Part shown: positions 8,407 through 16,436 of the stretch, piece by piece
Position numbering within the stretch: position 1 is the first letter of the stretch
Layout of the letters: every line of letters begins with the position of its first letter
Assembly (NCBI GenBank): GCA_964448935.1
Contig: CAYVBE010000055.1
Location: 1-21,166, forward strand
DNA length: 21,166 nt
DNA from: CAYVBE01 sp964448935
Lineage (GTDB): Bacteria; Planctomycetota; Brocadiia; SM23-32
Direction of reading: 5' to 3'
The notes under the pieces: generated by a model
What the model was told of the DNA's origin: nothing
Databases searched by the model: none
Seen by the model: only the letters and a program-made list of their open reading frames with translations
Position numbers and translations under genes: made by a program

Positions 8407-11226
8407 TCATCTCTCAACCATGTAGTACATCGTCCTGGTCTCCGAACCGTCTATCGTGAAGCTATCGCCCTTGTCCGACGAACGGACCTTCAGCCCGGCG
8501 GCGTCCGGACGTGGCCGGCCGGAATGGTCCAGCGGTCGGACGGCCTTGACTCCCCCGCCTTTGACCGTGATGGTGGCCCGCACGGGCTCCAGCAGCAGTG
8601 GCTCGCCGCCCTGCACCAGCGGGCGTTCGGTGAACTCGTCGAAGACCGCCCCGGTGCCCGCGTCGCGACCAAAGGCCGTGACCAGCAGGCGGTCGGCGGT
8701 GGCGATCGAATCCGTCTTCCCCAACGCGGAAACATAGATCTTCAGTTCGGTGTCCTGCGGGCAAACGATTTCGATGTCGTCCAGCGCCATCGGCTCCCCG
8801 CCGGGGTAGCCGATGACCGCCTGGGTGCCCGGCGTGTTGACGGTGTAGAAACCACGCCCGGAGTAGTGCCAGACGAGCTGGCCGGTCGTGGAACGGATGC
8901 GCTTCGCGTCGCGGTCTATGTAGGGGGCGACATTCCGCACGATCGGCTCCGCCGGGACCGGGCCGTCAATGAACTCCAGCGTCACGCGGCCGGCCGCCAG
9001 GGCTTCCTTGGGCACCACGGACGAGAACTCTTTGTTGTTGGCGCCGCCGCCCAGCAGGGCGAACTCCTCGCTGAAGCCCACCTCCCCGGCCATCAACCCG
9101 GGGATGCTGACCCGCCGGTTGGCCACGATGGCCCCCTCCTCCACGTCGCCCCGATAGACGCAGCGGGCGAGCGCCGGCCACTGGCCGACCTGTATGAAAT
9201 CGTCGCAGTTCCCGTTGACGCTCCGCTGCGGGCGGTTGTAGATGCCGGGTATCTTGCTGGAGAACTGGCAGGAGGCGTCCCAGCCCTGCAGCCCGAGGCC
9301 GTAGAGGGCTATCGTGGGCACGCCGACGGGGCCGCCGCCCCATTCGGAGAAGTTGAACGGCCGGTCCTTCACTTGCTGGAACCCGGCTGTCATGCTGCCG
9401 GTGCCGGGGTCGTCCAGACGTGTGACGTTGTAGTTGTGGCGGTCTATGATGCCGACCTGCGCATCGGTCAGGGTGTTGTACAGGTGGCCCAGCCAACAGG
9501 ATGCCTGCCAGCAGGAGCCGTCCAGCGCGCCCCCGTAGCCGGCGTCGCGGATGGCCTTCACATAGCGGTCGTAAAAACTCTTCTGCTCCAGATACATGAA
9601 GTGCATGGTGTCGGCCACGTAGGGCGTCGCCGTCCGACGGATCTCCCAGAACGGGTAGTTGGGACGGATGTCGCGGGCGGCGAGCGTCTTGCCCTCGGGG
9701 TAGGAGTCGCCCCACGCCTGCTCCAGCGCCTCCTGCGTCCCGTATTTCTCCTCGAGATATTGGCAGAACCGCTCCCGGAACCGCTTGAAGTAGCCGGGCA
9801 AATCCTTCTCGGCCCTGCCGAAATTGTCGAAATTGAAGAAGATGTCGTTCTCGTTGCGCAGCTCGATCCACGGGATAGCCGGGTCCTCCGCGTAGCGCAG
9901 CCCGGTGTGCGGGTTGCGGTGGTCAAGCAGCTTCACGGTCTGACGGATCACCAGGTCCTGGATGTCCGGCGCGATGTTGAGGATGGTATAGGTCACGTCC
10001 ATGTTTGGCGTGGCCTTCTTGATCTCGTCGTAGCCGATGATACGGTCGCGGTCGGCGGGGCTGAGGACCGTGTGATACTGGGGCGACCAGCCGACGTAGA
10101 CGCCGCGCTCCTTCATGGCGGCGTGCAGGTAGTCGAACTGCGTCATCTTCTCGGGCACGAGTTCGAGGTGGTCTTCCGCGGTCATCATGCCCTGGTGGCC
10201 GTGCCCGGCGAAGGGAATCAGGCGCACGACGTTGACCCCGTATTTGGCGAACTTCTCGGCCCACCGATCCGCTTCCTCCGGCGGGACGAGGAACCGTGCC
10301 CAGGCGATGCCGGTCCCGTAGAGCTTCACGGGCGTCCCGTCCTCGAAGACCAGCCGGTCGCCGTCCACGTTCATCCAGCCGTGAACGCCGGCCGGGCTGT
10401 CCAGCCAGTCGTTCATGCCGATGACGCTGCCGGGTGAGAAGTCATTGACGTCTTCGCAACTCACCCAGTCCGAGGTATTAATCCAGCGGTTGTCCGGCTC
10501 GAAATCGGTGGGCCCGGGGAGTTCGAGGGTGATCTCCTGCGTAAACGTCTCCCCGGCGGGCACGGTTCTGTTATTGCCGGAGAAAAAGCGCAGCTCCCCC
10601 ACGTCGCTGTGCACGAACACCGGCGGGTCGAAGCTCAGACGGGTCATCTTCTCCTCGGGGGACCTGAGCACCACGGAGACGGCGCTCCCATAGGAGCTCC
10701 GGGGAACGGGCAGAGCCCGATCATGGGCCTTGCCGTCGGCTGTCGTGATCGTGCACGAGCCGCCCTGGTAGTACGGAGGGGTCTCGAAGAGCGGCCCGAG
10801 GCTGATGCTCCTCTCCCCGGCCGGGGCGGGCACGCCGAATTTGGTGTCCATCTCCGGCGCGCAGGTGTAGCGCATCCTGATGGTTCCCGGCCCGGTCTTA
10901 CGCATCTCGTAGCCCAAGTCGAACGTCCATTCCATGGGCACGTTCGACCAGTGGGGGTAGAAGGCGAGCCCCTGCTCCTCGAACACGCGGACGCCGTCGT
11001 CCACGGCGGGGAGGGTCTGCATCCGGACTCTGCCCCTCAACCACCCCGGCCCCCAGACCATGTTCTGGAGCCGGAACCGCACCGCGTCGCCCTCCAGAAC
11101 GACGACGTCCATGCGCCCGCTCGGCACCACCGTCCAGGATGTCTTTTCCGCACCCGAAACCGTTGCGGCGCACAGGACAAACAGCACGGCAAACACTGCG
11201 AACAACCCGTCCGCTCTGACAGTCAT
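8407..11226 (-). CDS. Hybrid clan GH-A glycoside hydrolase (gene B, A-5'/C-3' fusion)
   Basis: The product is 939 aa with the same signal peptide as gene A. Codons 1-622 match gene A and the remaining ~316 codons match the end of gene C; codon 623 (Pro) contains the switch and is silent. The reading frame is intact. The putative acid/base Glu459 (ELRNENDIFF) comes from A, and the putative nucleophile Glu628 (FNFSEWGGGP) plus the C-terminal beta modules come from C. The start is preceded by GGGAGG and lies 19 bp after gene E; the stop is 24 bp before gene D. Because A and C are homologous along their length, the fusion keeps the domain order and may be active, possibly with altered specificity. 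Origin by unequal crossing-over is inferred; an assembly artefact is the main alternative. Confidence 0.85.
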   Translation of the reverse strand: MTVRADGLFAVFAVLFVLCAATVSGAEKTSWTVVPSGRMDVVVLEGDAVRFRLQNMVWGPGWLRGRVRMQTLPAVDDGVRVFEEQGLAFYPHWSNVPMEWTFDLGYEMRKTGPGTIRMRYTCAPEMDTKFGVPAPAGERSISLGPLFETPPYYQGGSCTITTADGKAHDRALPVPRSSYGSAVSVVLRSPEEKMTRLSFDPPVFVHSDVGELRFFSGNNRTVPAGETFTQEITLELPGPTDFEPDNRWINTSDWVSCEDVNDFSPGSVIGMNDWLDSPAGVHGWMNVDGDRLVFEDGTPVKLYGTGIAWARFLVPPEEADRWAEKFAKYGVNVVRLIPFAGHGHQGMMTAEDHLELVPEKMTQFDYLHAAMKERGVYVGWSPQYHTVLSPADRDRIIGYDEIKKATPNMDVTYTILNIAPDIQDLVIRQTVKLLDHRNPHTGLRYAEDPAIPWIELRNENDIFFNFDNFGRAEKDLPGYFKRFRERFCQYLEEKYGTQEALEQAWGDSYPEGKTLAARDIRPNYPFWEIRRTATPYVADTMHFMYLEQKSFYDRYVKAIRDAGYGGALDGSCWQASCWLGHLYNTLTDAQVGIIDRHNYNVTRLDDPGTGSMTAGFQQVKDRPFNFSEWGGGPVGVPTIALYGLGLQGWDASCQFSSKIPGIYNRPQRSVNGNCDDFIQVGQWPALARCVYRGDVEEGAIVANRRVSIPGLMAGEVGFSEEFALLGGGANNKEFSSVVPKEALAAGRVTLEFIDGPVPAEPIVRNVAPYIDRDAKRIRSTTGQLVWHYSGRGFYTVNTPGTQAVIGYPGGEPMALDDIEIVCPQDTELKIYVSALGKTDSIATADRLLVTAFGRDAGTGAVFDEFTERPLVQGGEPLLLEPVRATITVKGGGVKAVRPLDHSGRPRPDAAGLKVRSSDKGDSFTIDGSETRTMYYMVER
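9358..9361. other. Recombination junction between gene A and gene C sequence
   Basis: Base 9358 (c) matches gene C (14523) and not gene A (4193, g). Base 9361 (c) matches gene A (4196) and not gene C (14526, g). The gg at 9359-9360 is shared, so the switch lies within those two bases. Immediately to the left is a 29-bp stretch identical in A and C (4164-4192 in A), covering the codons for the nucleophile motif. Confidence 0.9.
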
Positions 11227-11245
11227 TCATCCCTCCCTTGCGCTT

Positions 11246-12397
11246 TCACTCAGTCGCTGCAGCACTTAGATTCGTGTAAGCGTGGCCGGTTACCACGTCC
11301 CAGATGGTGTCGTTGACGATGCGGGCGCGCTCCGGGGTGATCTCCAGCAGCTTGCCCAGGTCCGGCTGGTGGACGTAGCTGGAGCCGATGACGCCCGGCA
11401 GTGTGCGAACGTTATCGTTGGTGTAATTGGCGAGGTCGTTGTAGATGGAATAGTCCAGCTCGCGGGGATGGCGCTGGAACATGACGGCGAAGCAGGTGGC
11501 GGCCAGGGTGTAGCGCGGCAGGCCGGCGCGGACGTGGCCGCCGTCGCGGGAGTAGTAACCCACACACGGCACGCCCGGCATGCGGCCGGCGCGCATCTTC
11601 TTGTCCAGCTCGTAGAAGACCTCCCCGTTCGGGATCAGGGCCAGGCGCCCGTCCTGCCACAGCTTCGGGAAGCGCTCCTTCAGGCCGTCCATGAGCACCC
11701 GACAGTACGCGCGGGTGTGGCTGGTGGCAGGGGTTCCGTCGTATTCCCTGAGCCACTGCTCCCGGTAGTCGAAGCTCCGCAGCAGGGGCTCCAGCTCCTC
11801 GAACGTCAGCTTCCTTTCCTTGATCTCCTTCAGGGTCTCCCCACGCTCTTCACCGCCGCTCCGCGCCGACTCCATCAGCTCGTCCTTCACCCGCTTTTTG
11901 AAATCGCGGGCATCGGGGATGCCGGGCCAGGAGTTGTAGATGAAGGCGCGCCCGTCCGGGTGGGCGCTCTGGTGCAGTTTGATGATGTGCGCCGCGCCGG
12001 CGACGTCGCCCATGTCCCGTGGCGGGATGACCCACACACGCCCCGGGCCGTCCCAGTAGTAGGGCATTACGTCTGAAGCGGTGGCGACGAAATGGTGGAT
12101 CACCACCGAATCGCAGTCCTCCTCGAACAGCGCCGCGCGGGACCCCCACCGGCCTCTCTTCATCTGGCTTACGTGCAGCCGGATGGGCCAGCCCGGCCCT
12201 ATCGAGGTGCGCACGGTCATGTCCAGCCCCGCGCTGCGGGCCAATGTGGGGTGGAACCACGGCACCGCATTCGCCAGGAAACTGTTGCCGTAGTACATGG
12301 TGTTCAGCTCGGTCGGCGGCTCCGCCGCCCGCAGGGCCGGAGTCAGCGCCAGCAGAGAAACCACAACCGCCGGTGCCAGGCATCTTTTCAATTTCAT
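11246..12397 (-). CDS. Secreted SGNH/GDSL-like hydrolase (gene E, right copy)
   Basis: This 383-aa protein appears identical to the one at 6081-7232: signal peptide, Ser39 in YYGNSFLAN, and Asp285/His288 in SRDGGHVR. The start at 12397 is chosen for its GAGGAGA site at 12405-12411. By the duplication model this copy lies between the original gene C end and the hybrid gene B. It ends 19 bp before gene B. Two identical copies in one operon would double dosage if both are translated. The esterase role is inferred from SGNH motifs only. Confidence 0.7.
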   Translation of the reverse strand: MKLKRCLAPAVVVSLLALTPALRAAEPPTELNTMYYGNSFLANAVPWFHPTLARSAGLDMTVRTSIGPGWPIRLHVSQMKRGRWGSRAALFEEDCDSVVIHHFVATASDVMPYYWDGPGRVWVIPPRDMGDVAGAAHIIKLHQSAHPDGRAFIYNSWPGIPDARDFKKRVKDELMESARSGGEERGETLKEIKERKLTFEELEPLLRSFDYREQWLREYDGTPATSHTRAYCRVLMDGLKERFPKLWQDGRLALIPNGEVFYELDKKMRAGRMPGVPCVGYYSRDGGHVRAGLPRYTLAATCFAVMFQRHPRELDYSIYNDLANYTNDNVRTLPGVIGSSYVHQPDLGKLLEITPERARIVNDTIWDVVTGHAYTNLSAAATE

Positions 12398-12404
12398 GTC
12401 TCTA

Positions 12405-12411
12405 TCTCCTC
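12405..12411 (-). promoter_or_regulatory. Ribosome binding site of gene E, right copy
   Basis: GAGGAGA on the minus strand, 7 nt before the ATG at 12397; identical to the left-copy site. Confidence 0.65.
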
Positions 12412-12416
12412 GAGTC

Positions 12417-13547
12417 TCAATCGGCGTCCACGCCGGCGCAGGGATGTTCGGTGACAACCTGCCAGATGGTGTCGTTGACCGCCTCGGCCAGGTCGGCGGT
12501 GATCTGCAGGTGCTCGCCCAGGTCGGGCTGGTGGACGTAGAACCAGTTGGGCCCGCCGAGCTGCCGGTAGGCGCCGGGGTCGTTGTAGACCGACCAGTCC
12601 AGCGAGTGCGGCCGGTCCCGGAACAGCACGGCGTACATCGTGGCCGCCAGGGCGTAGCGCGGCAGGCCGGTGCGCTGGTGGAGGGTGTCGGAGTAGAACG
12701 AGGTAACGCCGCCCGGCAGCGAGAGTTCCCCCGCCCGGATACGCTTCTCCAGCGCGTTATAGACCTCGCCGACGGGGATGCAACGCAGCCTGCCTTCGCT
12801 CCATTGGTCGGGGAAGCGCGCCTTCAGCCCTCCCATCAGCCTGCGCGTGTAGTCGCGGGTGCTCTGCGTATGCCCGTCGTCGCCCTGGTCGGGGTCGTAT
12901 TTCACGCTCTCCCAGTGGCGCGTGTAGTCGTAGCCCTCGCGGTCGGGAGCCGGCTCGGGTCCGGCAGCGGTCTCCTGCATCACGAACTCCCCGTCGGGGC
13001 CGCGCTTCTGTGGCAGCTCCGGCACGCCCTCCAGCACGATCAGCTCGCCCTCCGGATGGTGCGCCAGAAATGCCTCGAACAGCGCCCCGGCGCTGAAGAC
13101 GTCCCCGAAATCCTCCGTGGCGAGTTGCTCCTCGAGCTGAGCGGTGTACCAGCGGCCCATCTGCGCCTTATCCCGGTGCAGGCCGACCCATCCGTGGGGC
13201 TGCACCACCATCGCATCCCACCGCTGCCCCTCGAAGAGCGGCTTCAGCTTGCCCCGGCCCCCGGTCGTCCAGACCGGCGTGTCCCCGTAGGCCCAGCCGT
13301 ACCTGAAGTAGTAGAGGTTCATGTAGAGCGTCAGGCCGAGGCCGCTCCGCACCCCGGCGGTCCACTCCTTCCCGGCGCTCTCGCCCAGATCGTCATGGAA
13401 CGGCGGCACGGAGTCATTGATCAGCCAGTTGCCCACGTAGAACGCCGACAGGCTTTCAGGTCCTGGATTTTCAGCCCCTCGAGCGGCCACAACCGGCCCG
13501 GCCATCAACAGCACCAGCAATGCGGCGAGTACGCATTTTCTCACCAT
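12417..13547 (-). CDS. Secreted SGNH-like protein lacking the expected Ser (gene D, right copy)
   Basis: This 376-aa protein appears identical to the one at 7252-8382, including Trp41 in place of the block I Ser and the kept Asp287/His290. It begins 24 bp after the stop of gene C with the same purine-rich ribosome binding region. Because both copies carry the Trp, the loss predates the duplication and is not a random error in one copy. It is followed after 19 bp by E, keeping the D-E pairing. Confidence 0.65.
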   Translation of the reverse strand: MVRKCVLAALLVLLMAGPVVAARGAENPGPESLSAFYVGNWLINDSVPPFHDDLGESAGKEWTAGVRSGLGLTLYMNLYYFRYGWAYGDTPVWTTGGRGKLKPLFEGQRWDAMVVQPHGWVGLHRDKAQMGRWYTAQLEEQLATEDFGDVFSAGALFEAFLAHHPEGELIVLEGVPELPQKRGPDGEFVMQETAAGPEPAPDREGYDYTRHWESVKYDPDQGDDGHTQSTRDYTRRLMGGLKARFPDQWSEGRLRCIPVGEVYNALEKRIRAGELSLPGGVTSFYSDTLHQRTGLPRYALAATMYAVLFRDRPHSLDWSVYNDPGAYRQLGGPNWFYVHQPDLGEHLQITADLAEAVNDTIWQVVTEHPCAGVDAD

Positions 13548-13571
13548 TTCCCTCTTCCCTCCAATCCTGTG

Positions 13572-16412
13572 TCATCTCTCAACCATGTAGTACATCGTCC
13601 TGGTCTCCGAACCGTCTATCGTGAAGCTATCGCCCTTGTCCGACGAACGGACCTTCAGCCCGGCGGCGTCCGGACGTGGCCGGCCGGAATGGTCCAGCGG
13701 TCGGACGGCCTTGACTCCCCCGCCTTTGACCGTGATGGTGGCCCGCACGGGCTCCAGCAGCAGTGGCTCGCCGCCCTGCACCAGCGGGCGTTCGGTGAAC
13801 TCGTCGAAGACCGCCCCGGTGCCCGCGTCGCGACCAAAGGCCGTGACCAGCAGGCGGTCGGCGGTGGCGATCGAATCCGTCTTCCCCAACGCGGAAACAT
13901 AGATCTTCAGTTCGGTGTCCTGCGGGCAAACGATTTCGATGTCGTCCAGCGCCATCGGCTCCCCGCCGGGGTAGCCGATGACCGCCTGGGTGCCCGGCGT
14001 GTTGACGGTGTAGAAACCACGCCCGGAGTAGTGCCAGACGAGCTGGCCGGTCGTGGAACGGATGCGCTTCGCGTCGCGGTCTATGTAGGGGGCGACATTC
14101 CGCACGATCGGCTCCGCCGGGACCGGGCCGTCAATGAACTCCAGCGTCACGCGGCCGGCCGCCAGGGCTTCCTTGGGCACCACGGACGAGAACTCTTTGT
14201 TGTTGGCGCCGCCGCCCAGCAGGGCGAACTCCTCGCTGAAGCCCACCTCCCCGGCCATCAACCCGGGGATGCTGACCCGCCGGTTGGCCACGATGGCCCC
14301 CTCCTCCACGTCGCCCCGATAGACGCAGCGGGCGAGCGCCGGCCACTGGCCGACCTGTATGAAATCGTCGCAGTTCCCGTTGACGCTCCGCTGCGGGCGG
14401 TTGTAGATGCCGGGTATCTTGCTGGAGAACTGGCAGGAGGCGTCCCAGCCCTGCAGCCCGAGGCCGTAGAGGGCTATCGTGGGCACGCCGACGGGGCCGC
14501 CGCCCCATTCGGAGAAGTTGAACGGGCGGTTCCTCTCCTGCTGGAAACCGACGCTGATGCAGCCGACGCCCGGCCGGTTCAGAATGGTGGGCGCGTAGTT
14601 GTGGCGGTCAATGAAGCCCACCTCGTAGTCGGTCAGCACGTTGAGCAGATGGCCGTGCCAGCCCCAGCCCTGCCAGCAACTGCCGCAGATGGCGCCGCCA
14701 TAGCCCGTATCCCGGATGGCCTCCACGTAGCGGGCGTAGAAATCGCGCTGCGTCTCGTACATGAACCGCAGCGAATCGAGGATGCGGGGGCTCGGCTTCC
14801 CCTTCACTTCCCACCAGGGGTAGTAGGTGCGGAGGCTCTTGTCGCTCAGCTTCTGCCCGTCCGGGTAGGATTCACCCCACGCCCGTTCCAGGGCTTCCTG
14901 CGACCCGTACTTGTCCTTCAGAAAATCGTTGAAACGGTGCTGGAACTCCCGATAGTAGGTCGGGTAGCTCCGGCGGAGACGGTCGAAGTTGTTGGGGTCG
15001 AAGAAGATGTCGTCCTCGTTGTGCAGCTCGATGTAGGCCAGCGCAGGGTCGTCGGCGTAGCGAATGCCTGTCTCGGCGTTCTCGCGCTCCAGCAGCTTGA
15101 CCACCCGGGCGATGAGCAGGTCCTGGATATCGGGGGCGATGTTCTTGAGCCCGTACACGTCTCCCCGCCCGCCGGCGGCCATGATCTCATCATAGTGGCG
15201 CACGCGATCCCGGTCCGCCGGGCTGACCCTCATGTGAAAGACCGGGGACCAGCCCAGGTAGATGCCGCGCTTCCGCGCGGAGGCGTGGTAATAGTCGAAC
15301 AGCTCGATGTCCTGCGGATCGGGCACCATCTGGTCCTCCTGCGTCATGATGCCCGCGTGGGCGGGATTGATGAACTTGTGCAGGCGCACCAGGTTCACAC
15401 CGTATTTGGCCCACCGGTCGTTCCACTGATCGGCCTGGTCCCTGGGACATGCCATGTCGTCCCAGGAGATGTTGGTTCCGAAAAACTTCACCGGCGTGCC
15501 GTCGGCGAAGACGAACCGGCCACCATCCATCTTCAGCCAGCCGTGCGTTCCGGCGGGCCTGTCCAGCCAGTCCTCCAGCCCCATGACGCTGCCGGGGGCG
15601 AAGTCGTCCGAGTTCTCGTATTCGATCCAGTCCGAGGTATCTATCCAGCGGTTGGAGGGCTCGAAAGCGGTCTCGCCCGGGAGCGTCATCGTCATCTCCT
15701 GCGTCACCCGCTCCCCGGCGTCGGCGCCCTGATGGACGAACAGCCGCATGTCGCCGTGGTCGCAGTGCAGCATGACGGCCGGGTCGAACTCCAGCATGGT
15801 CGTCTCGCCGTCGGCGGTCCGGAGCGTCAGTTCCCTGACGCCCGTCTTCCCCCATTTGGCCGGGGGCAGCAGAGGGATGGTCTCGGTTGACCCGCCCTCG
15901 AAGGTCGCCCGGCAGCTTCCGCCGTCAAAGTAGGAGTTGGCCAGCAGATAGAAAGCAACACCGTAAACATCCCGGCCCTCTTCATGCTGAACGCCGAAGG
16001 CCCCGTCCCACGGCATGCCGTAGTCCGCCGGCGTTTCCGAGACCAGCGTGTACTCGATCGTCACCGAATCGTCGCCAGCGCGGGCGGTCTCGCACCGCAG
16101 GTCGAGTCCGCTGGCGTGGGAGTCTTGCCATGCCTCCCGGAAGACGACATCCTTCTCTTCGAACACCCGGCGGCCGCCGTCGGCGACGGAGGCGACGCCT
16201 TCCAGGCGCGAATGAGTTCGCCAGTCTTCGAAGACCTGACTCTCCAGCTTGAAGACGGGGGCGCGGTCCCTCAGGACGCAGACGCCCATGCGCCCGTAGC
16301 CGGTGACCGTCCAGCACGGGGACTCCGCCCCGATCGCCGGAGCCAGCGATCCGCAGCAGAGAGCAAAGAGAACGCAAAGCAGGAACGTGGCCGGGATCAG
16401 TTCACGCATCAT
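13572..16412 (-). CDS. Secreted clan GH-A glycoside hydrolase (gene C)
   Basis: The product is 946 aa and homologous to gene A along its whole length. The signal peptide (MMRELIPATFLLCVLFALCC) is cleaved near AIGA. Matching landmarks include NRWIDTSDWIEYE, DWLDRPAGTHGW, KFFGTNISW and KYGVNLVRLHKF. The putative acid/base is Glu466 in ELHNEDDIFF and the nucleophile Glu635 in FNFSEWGGGP. The C-terminal third is beta-rich (FYTVNTPGTQAVIGY). Residues differ widely from A in the N-terminal region and barrel loops, suggesting a different substrate or linkage. The start is the first of two adjacent ATGs with AAAGG upstream, 24 bp after the preceding GH43-like gene. Its last ~952 bp reappear as the 3' end of hybrid B. 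GH family and substrate cannot be assigned by eye. Confidence 0.82.
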   Translation of the reverse strand: MMRELIPATFLLCVLFALCCGSLAPAIGAESPCWTVTGYGRMGVCVLRDRAPVFKLESQVFEDWRTHSRLEGVASVADGGRRVFEEKDVVFREAWQDSHASGLDLRCETARAGDDSVTIEYTLVSETPADYGMPWDGAFGVQHEEGRDVYGVAFYLLANSYFDGGSCRATFEGGSTETIPLLPPAKWGKTGVRELTLRTADGETTMLEFDPAVMLHCDHGDMRLFVHQGADAGERVTQEMTMTLPGETAFEPSNRWIDTSDWIEYENSDDFAPGSVMGLEDWLDRPAGTHGWLKMDGGRFVFADGTPVKFFGTNISWDDMACPRDQADQWNDRWAKYGVNLVRLHKFINPAHAGIMTQEDQMVPDPQDIELFDYYHASARKRGIYLGWSPVFHMRVSPADRDRVRHYDEIMAAGGRGDVYGLKNIAPDIQDLLIARVVKLLERENAETGIRYADDPALAYIELHNEDDIFFDPNNFDRLRRSYPTYYREFQHRFNDFLKDKYGSQEALERAWGESYPDGQKLSDKSLRTYYPWWEVKGKPSPRILDSLRFMYETQRDFYARYVEAIRDTGYGGAICGSCWQGWGWHGHLLNVLTDYEVGFIDRHNYAPTILNRPGVGCISVGFQQERNRPFNFSEWGGGPVGVPTIALYGLGLQGWDASCQFSSKIPGIYNRPQRSVNGNCDDFIQVGQWPALARCVYRGDVEEGAIVANRRVSIPGLMAGEVGFSEEFALLGGGANNKEFSSVVPKEALAAGRVTLEFIDGPVPAEPIVRNVAPYIDRDAKRIRSTTGQLVWHYSGRGFYTVNTPGTQAVIGYPGGEPMALDDIEIVCPQDTELKIYVSALGKTDSIATADRLLVTAFGRDAGTGAVFDEFTERPLVQGGEPLLLEPVRATITVKGGGVKAVRPLDHSGRPRPDAAGLKVRSSDKGDSFTIDGSETRTMYYMVER

Positions 16413-16436
16413 GGTTCGCCTTTCAACGGGTCGTTG

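Larger units (their letters stand above)
4194..9358. repeat. Left copy of a 5,165-bp perfect tandem direct repeat
   Basis: Each base here recurs 5,165 positions to the right. The unit holds the 5' two-thirds of gene A, all of E and D (left copies), and the 3' third of hybrid gene B. Translations on both strands are identical between copies throughout, and the noncoding gaps I compared (around 6061-6080 and 8383-8406) are identical too. The left boundary is a mismatch at 4193 (g) versus 9358 (c). There are no terminal inverted repeats, transposase or target-site pattern, so this is a recombination duplication rather than a mobile element. Confidence 0.93.
9359..14523. repeat. Right copy of the 5,165-bp perfect tandem direct repeat
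   Basis: This block follows the left copy with no spacer. It holds the 5' two-thirds of hybrid gene B, the right copies of E and D, and the 3' third of gene C. Identity with the left copy ends at 14526, where gene C diverges from hybrid B. Two bases (gg, 9359-9360 and 14524-14525) are shared across the boundary. Confidence 0.93.

Noticed and set aside
4194..14523. Tandem repeat as a composite transposon or integrated element
   Set aside because: No transposase, terminal inverted repeats, target duplications or integrase are present. The boundaries fall inside homologous hydrolase genes, which fits homologous recombination instead.
12297..15890. Plus-strand open frame of 1,197 codons, and its 1,101-codon counterpart at 7132-10437
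   Set aside because: Both lie antisense to GH-A and SGNH-like genes with clear motifs and ribosome binding sites. The composition (rich in Val, His, Arg, Gly, Ala) and lack of domain motifs are those of a high-GC shadow frame. The two share sequence only because of the tandem repeat.
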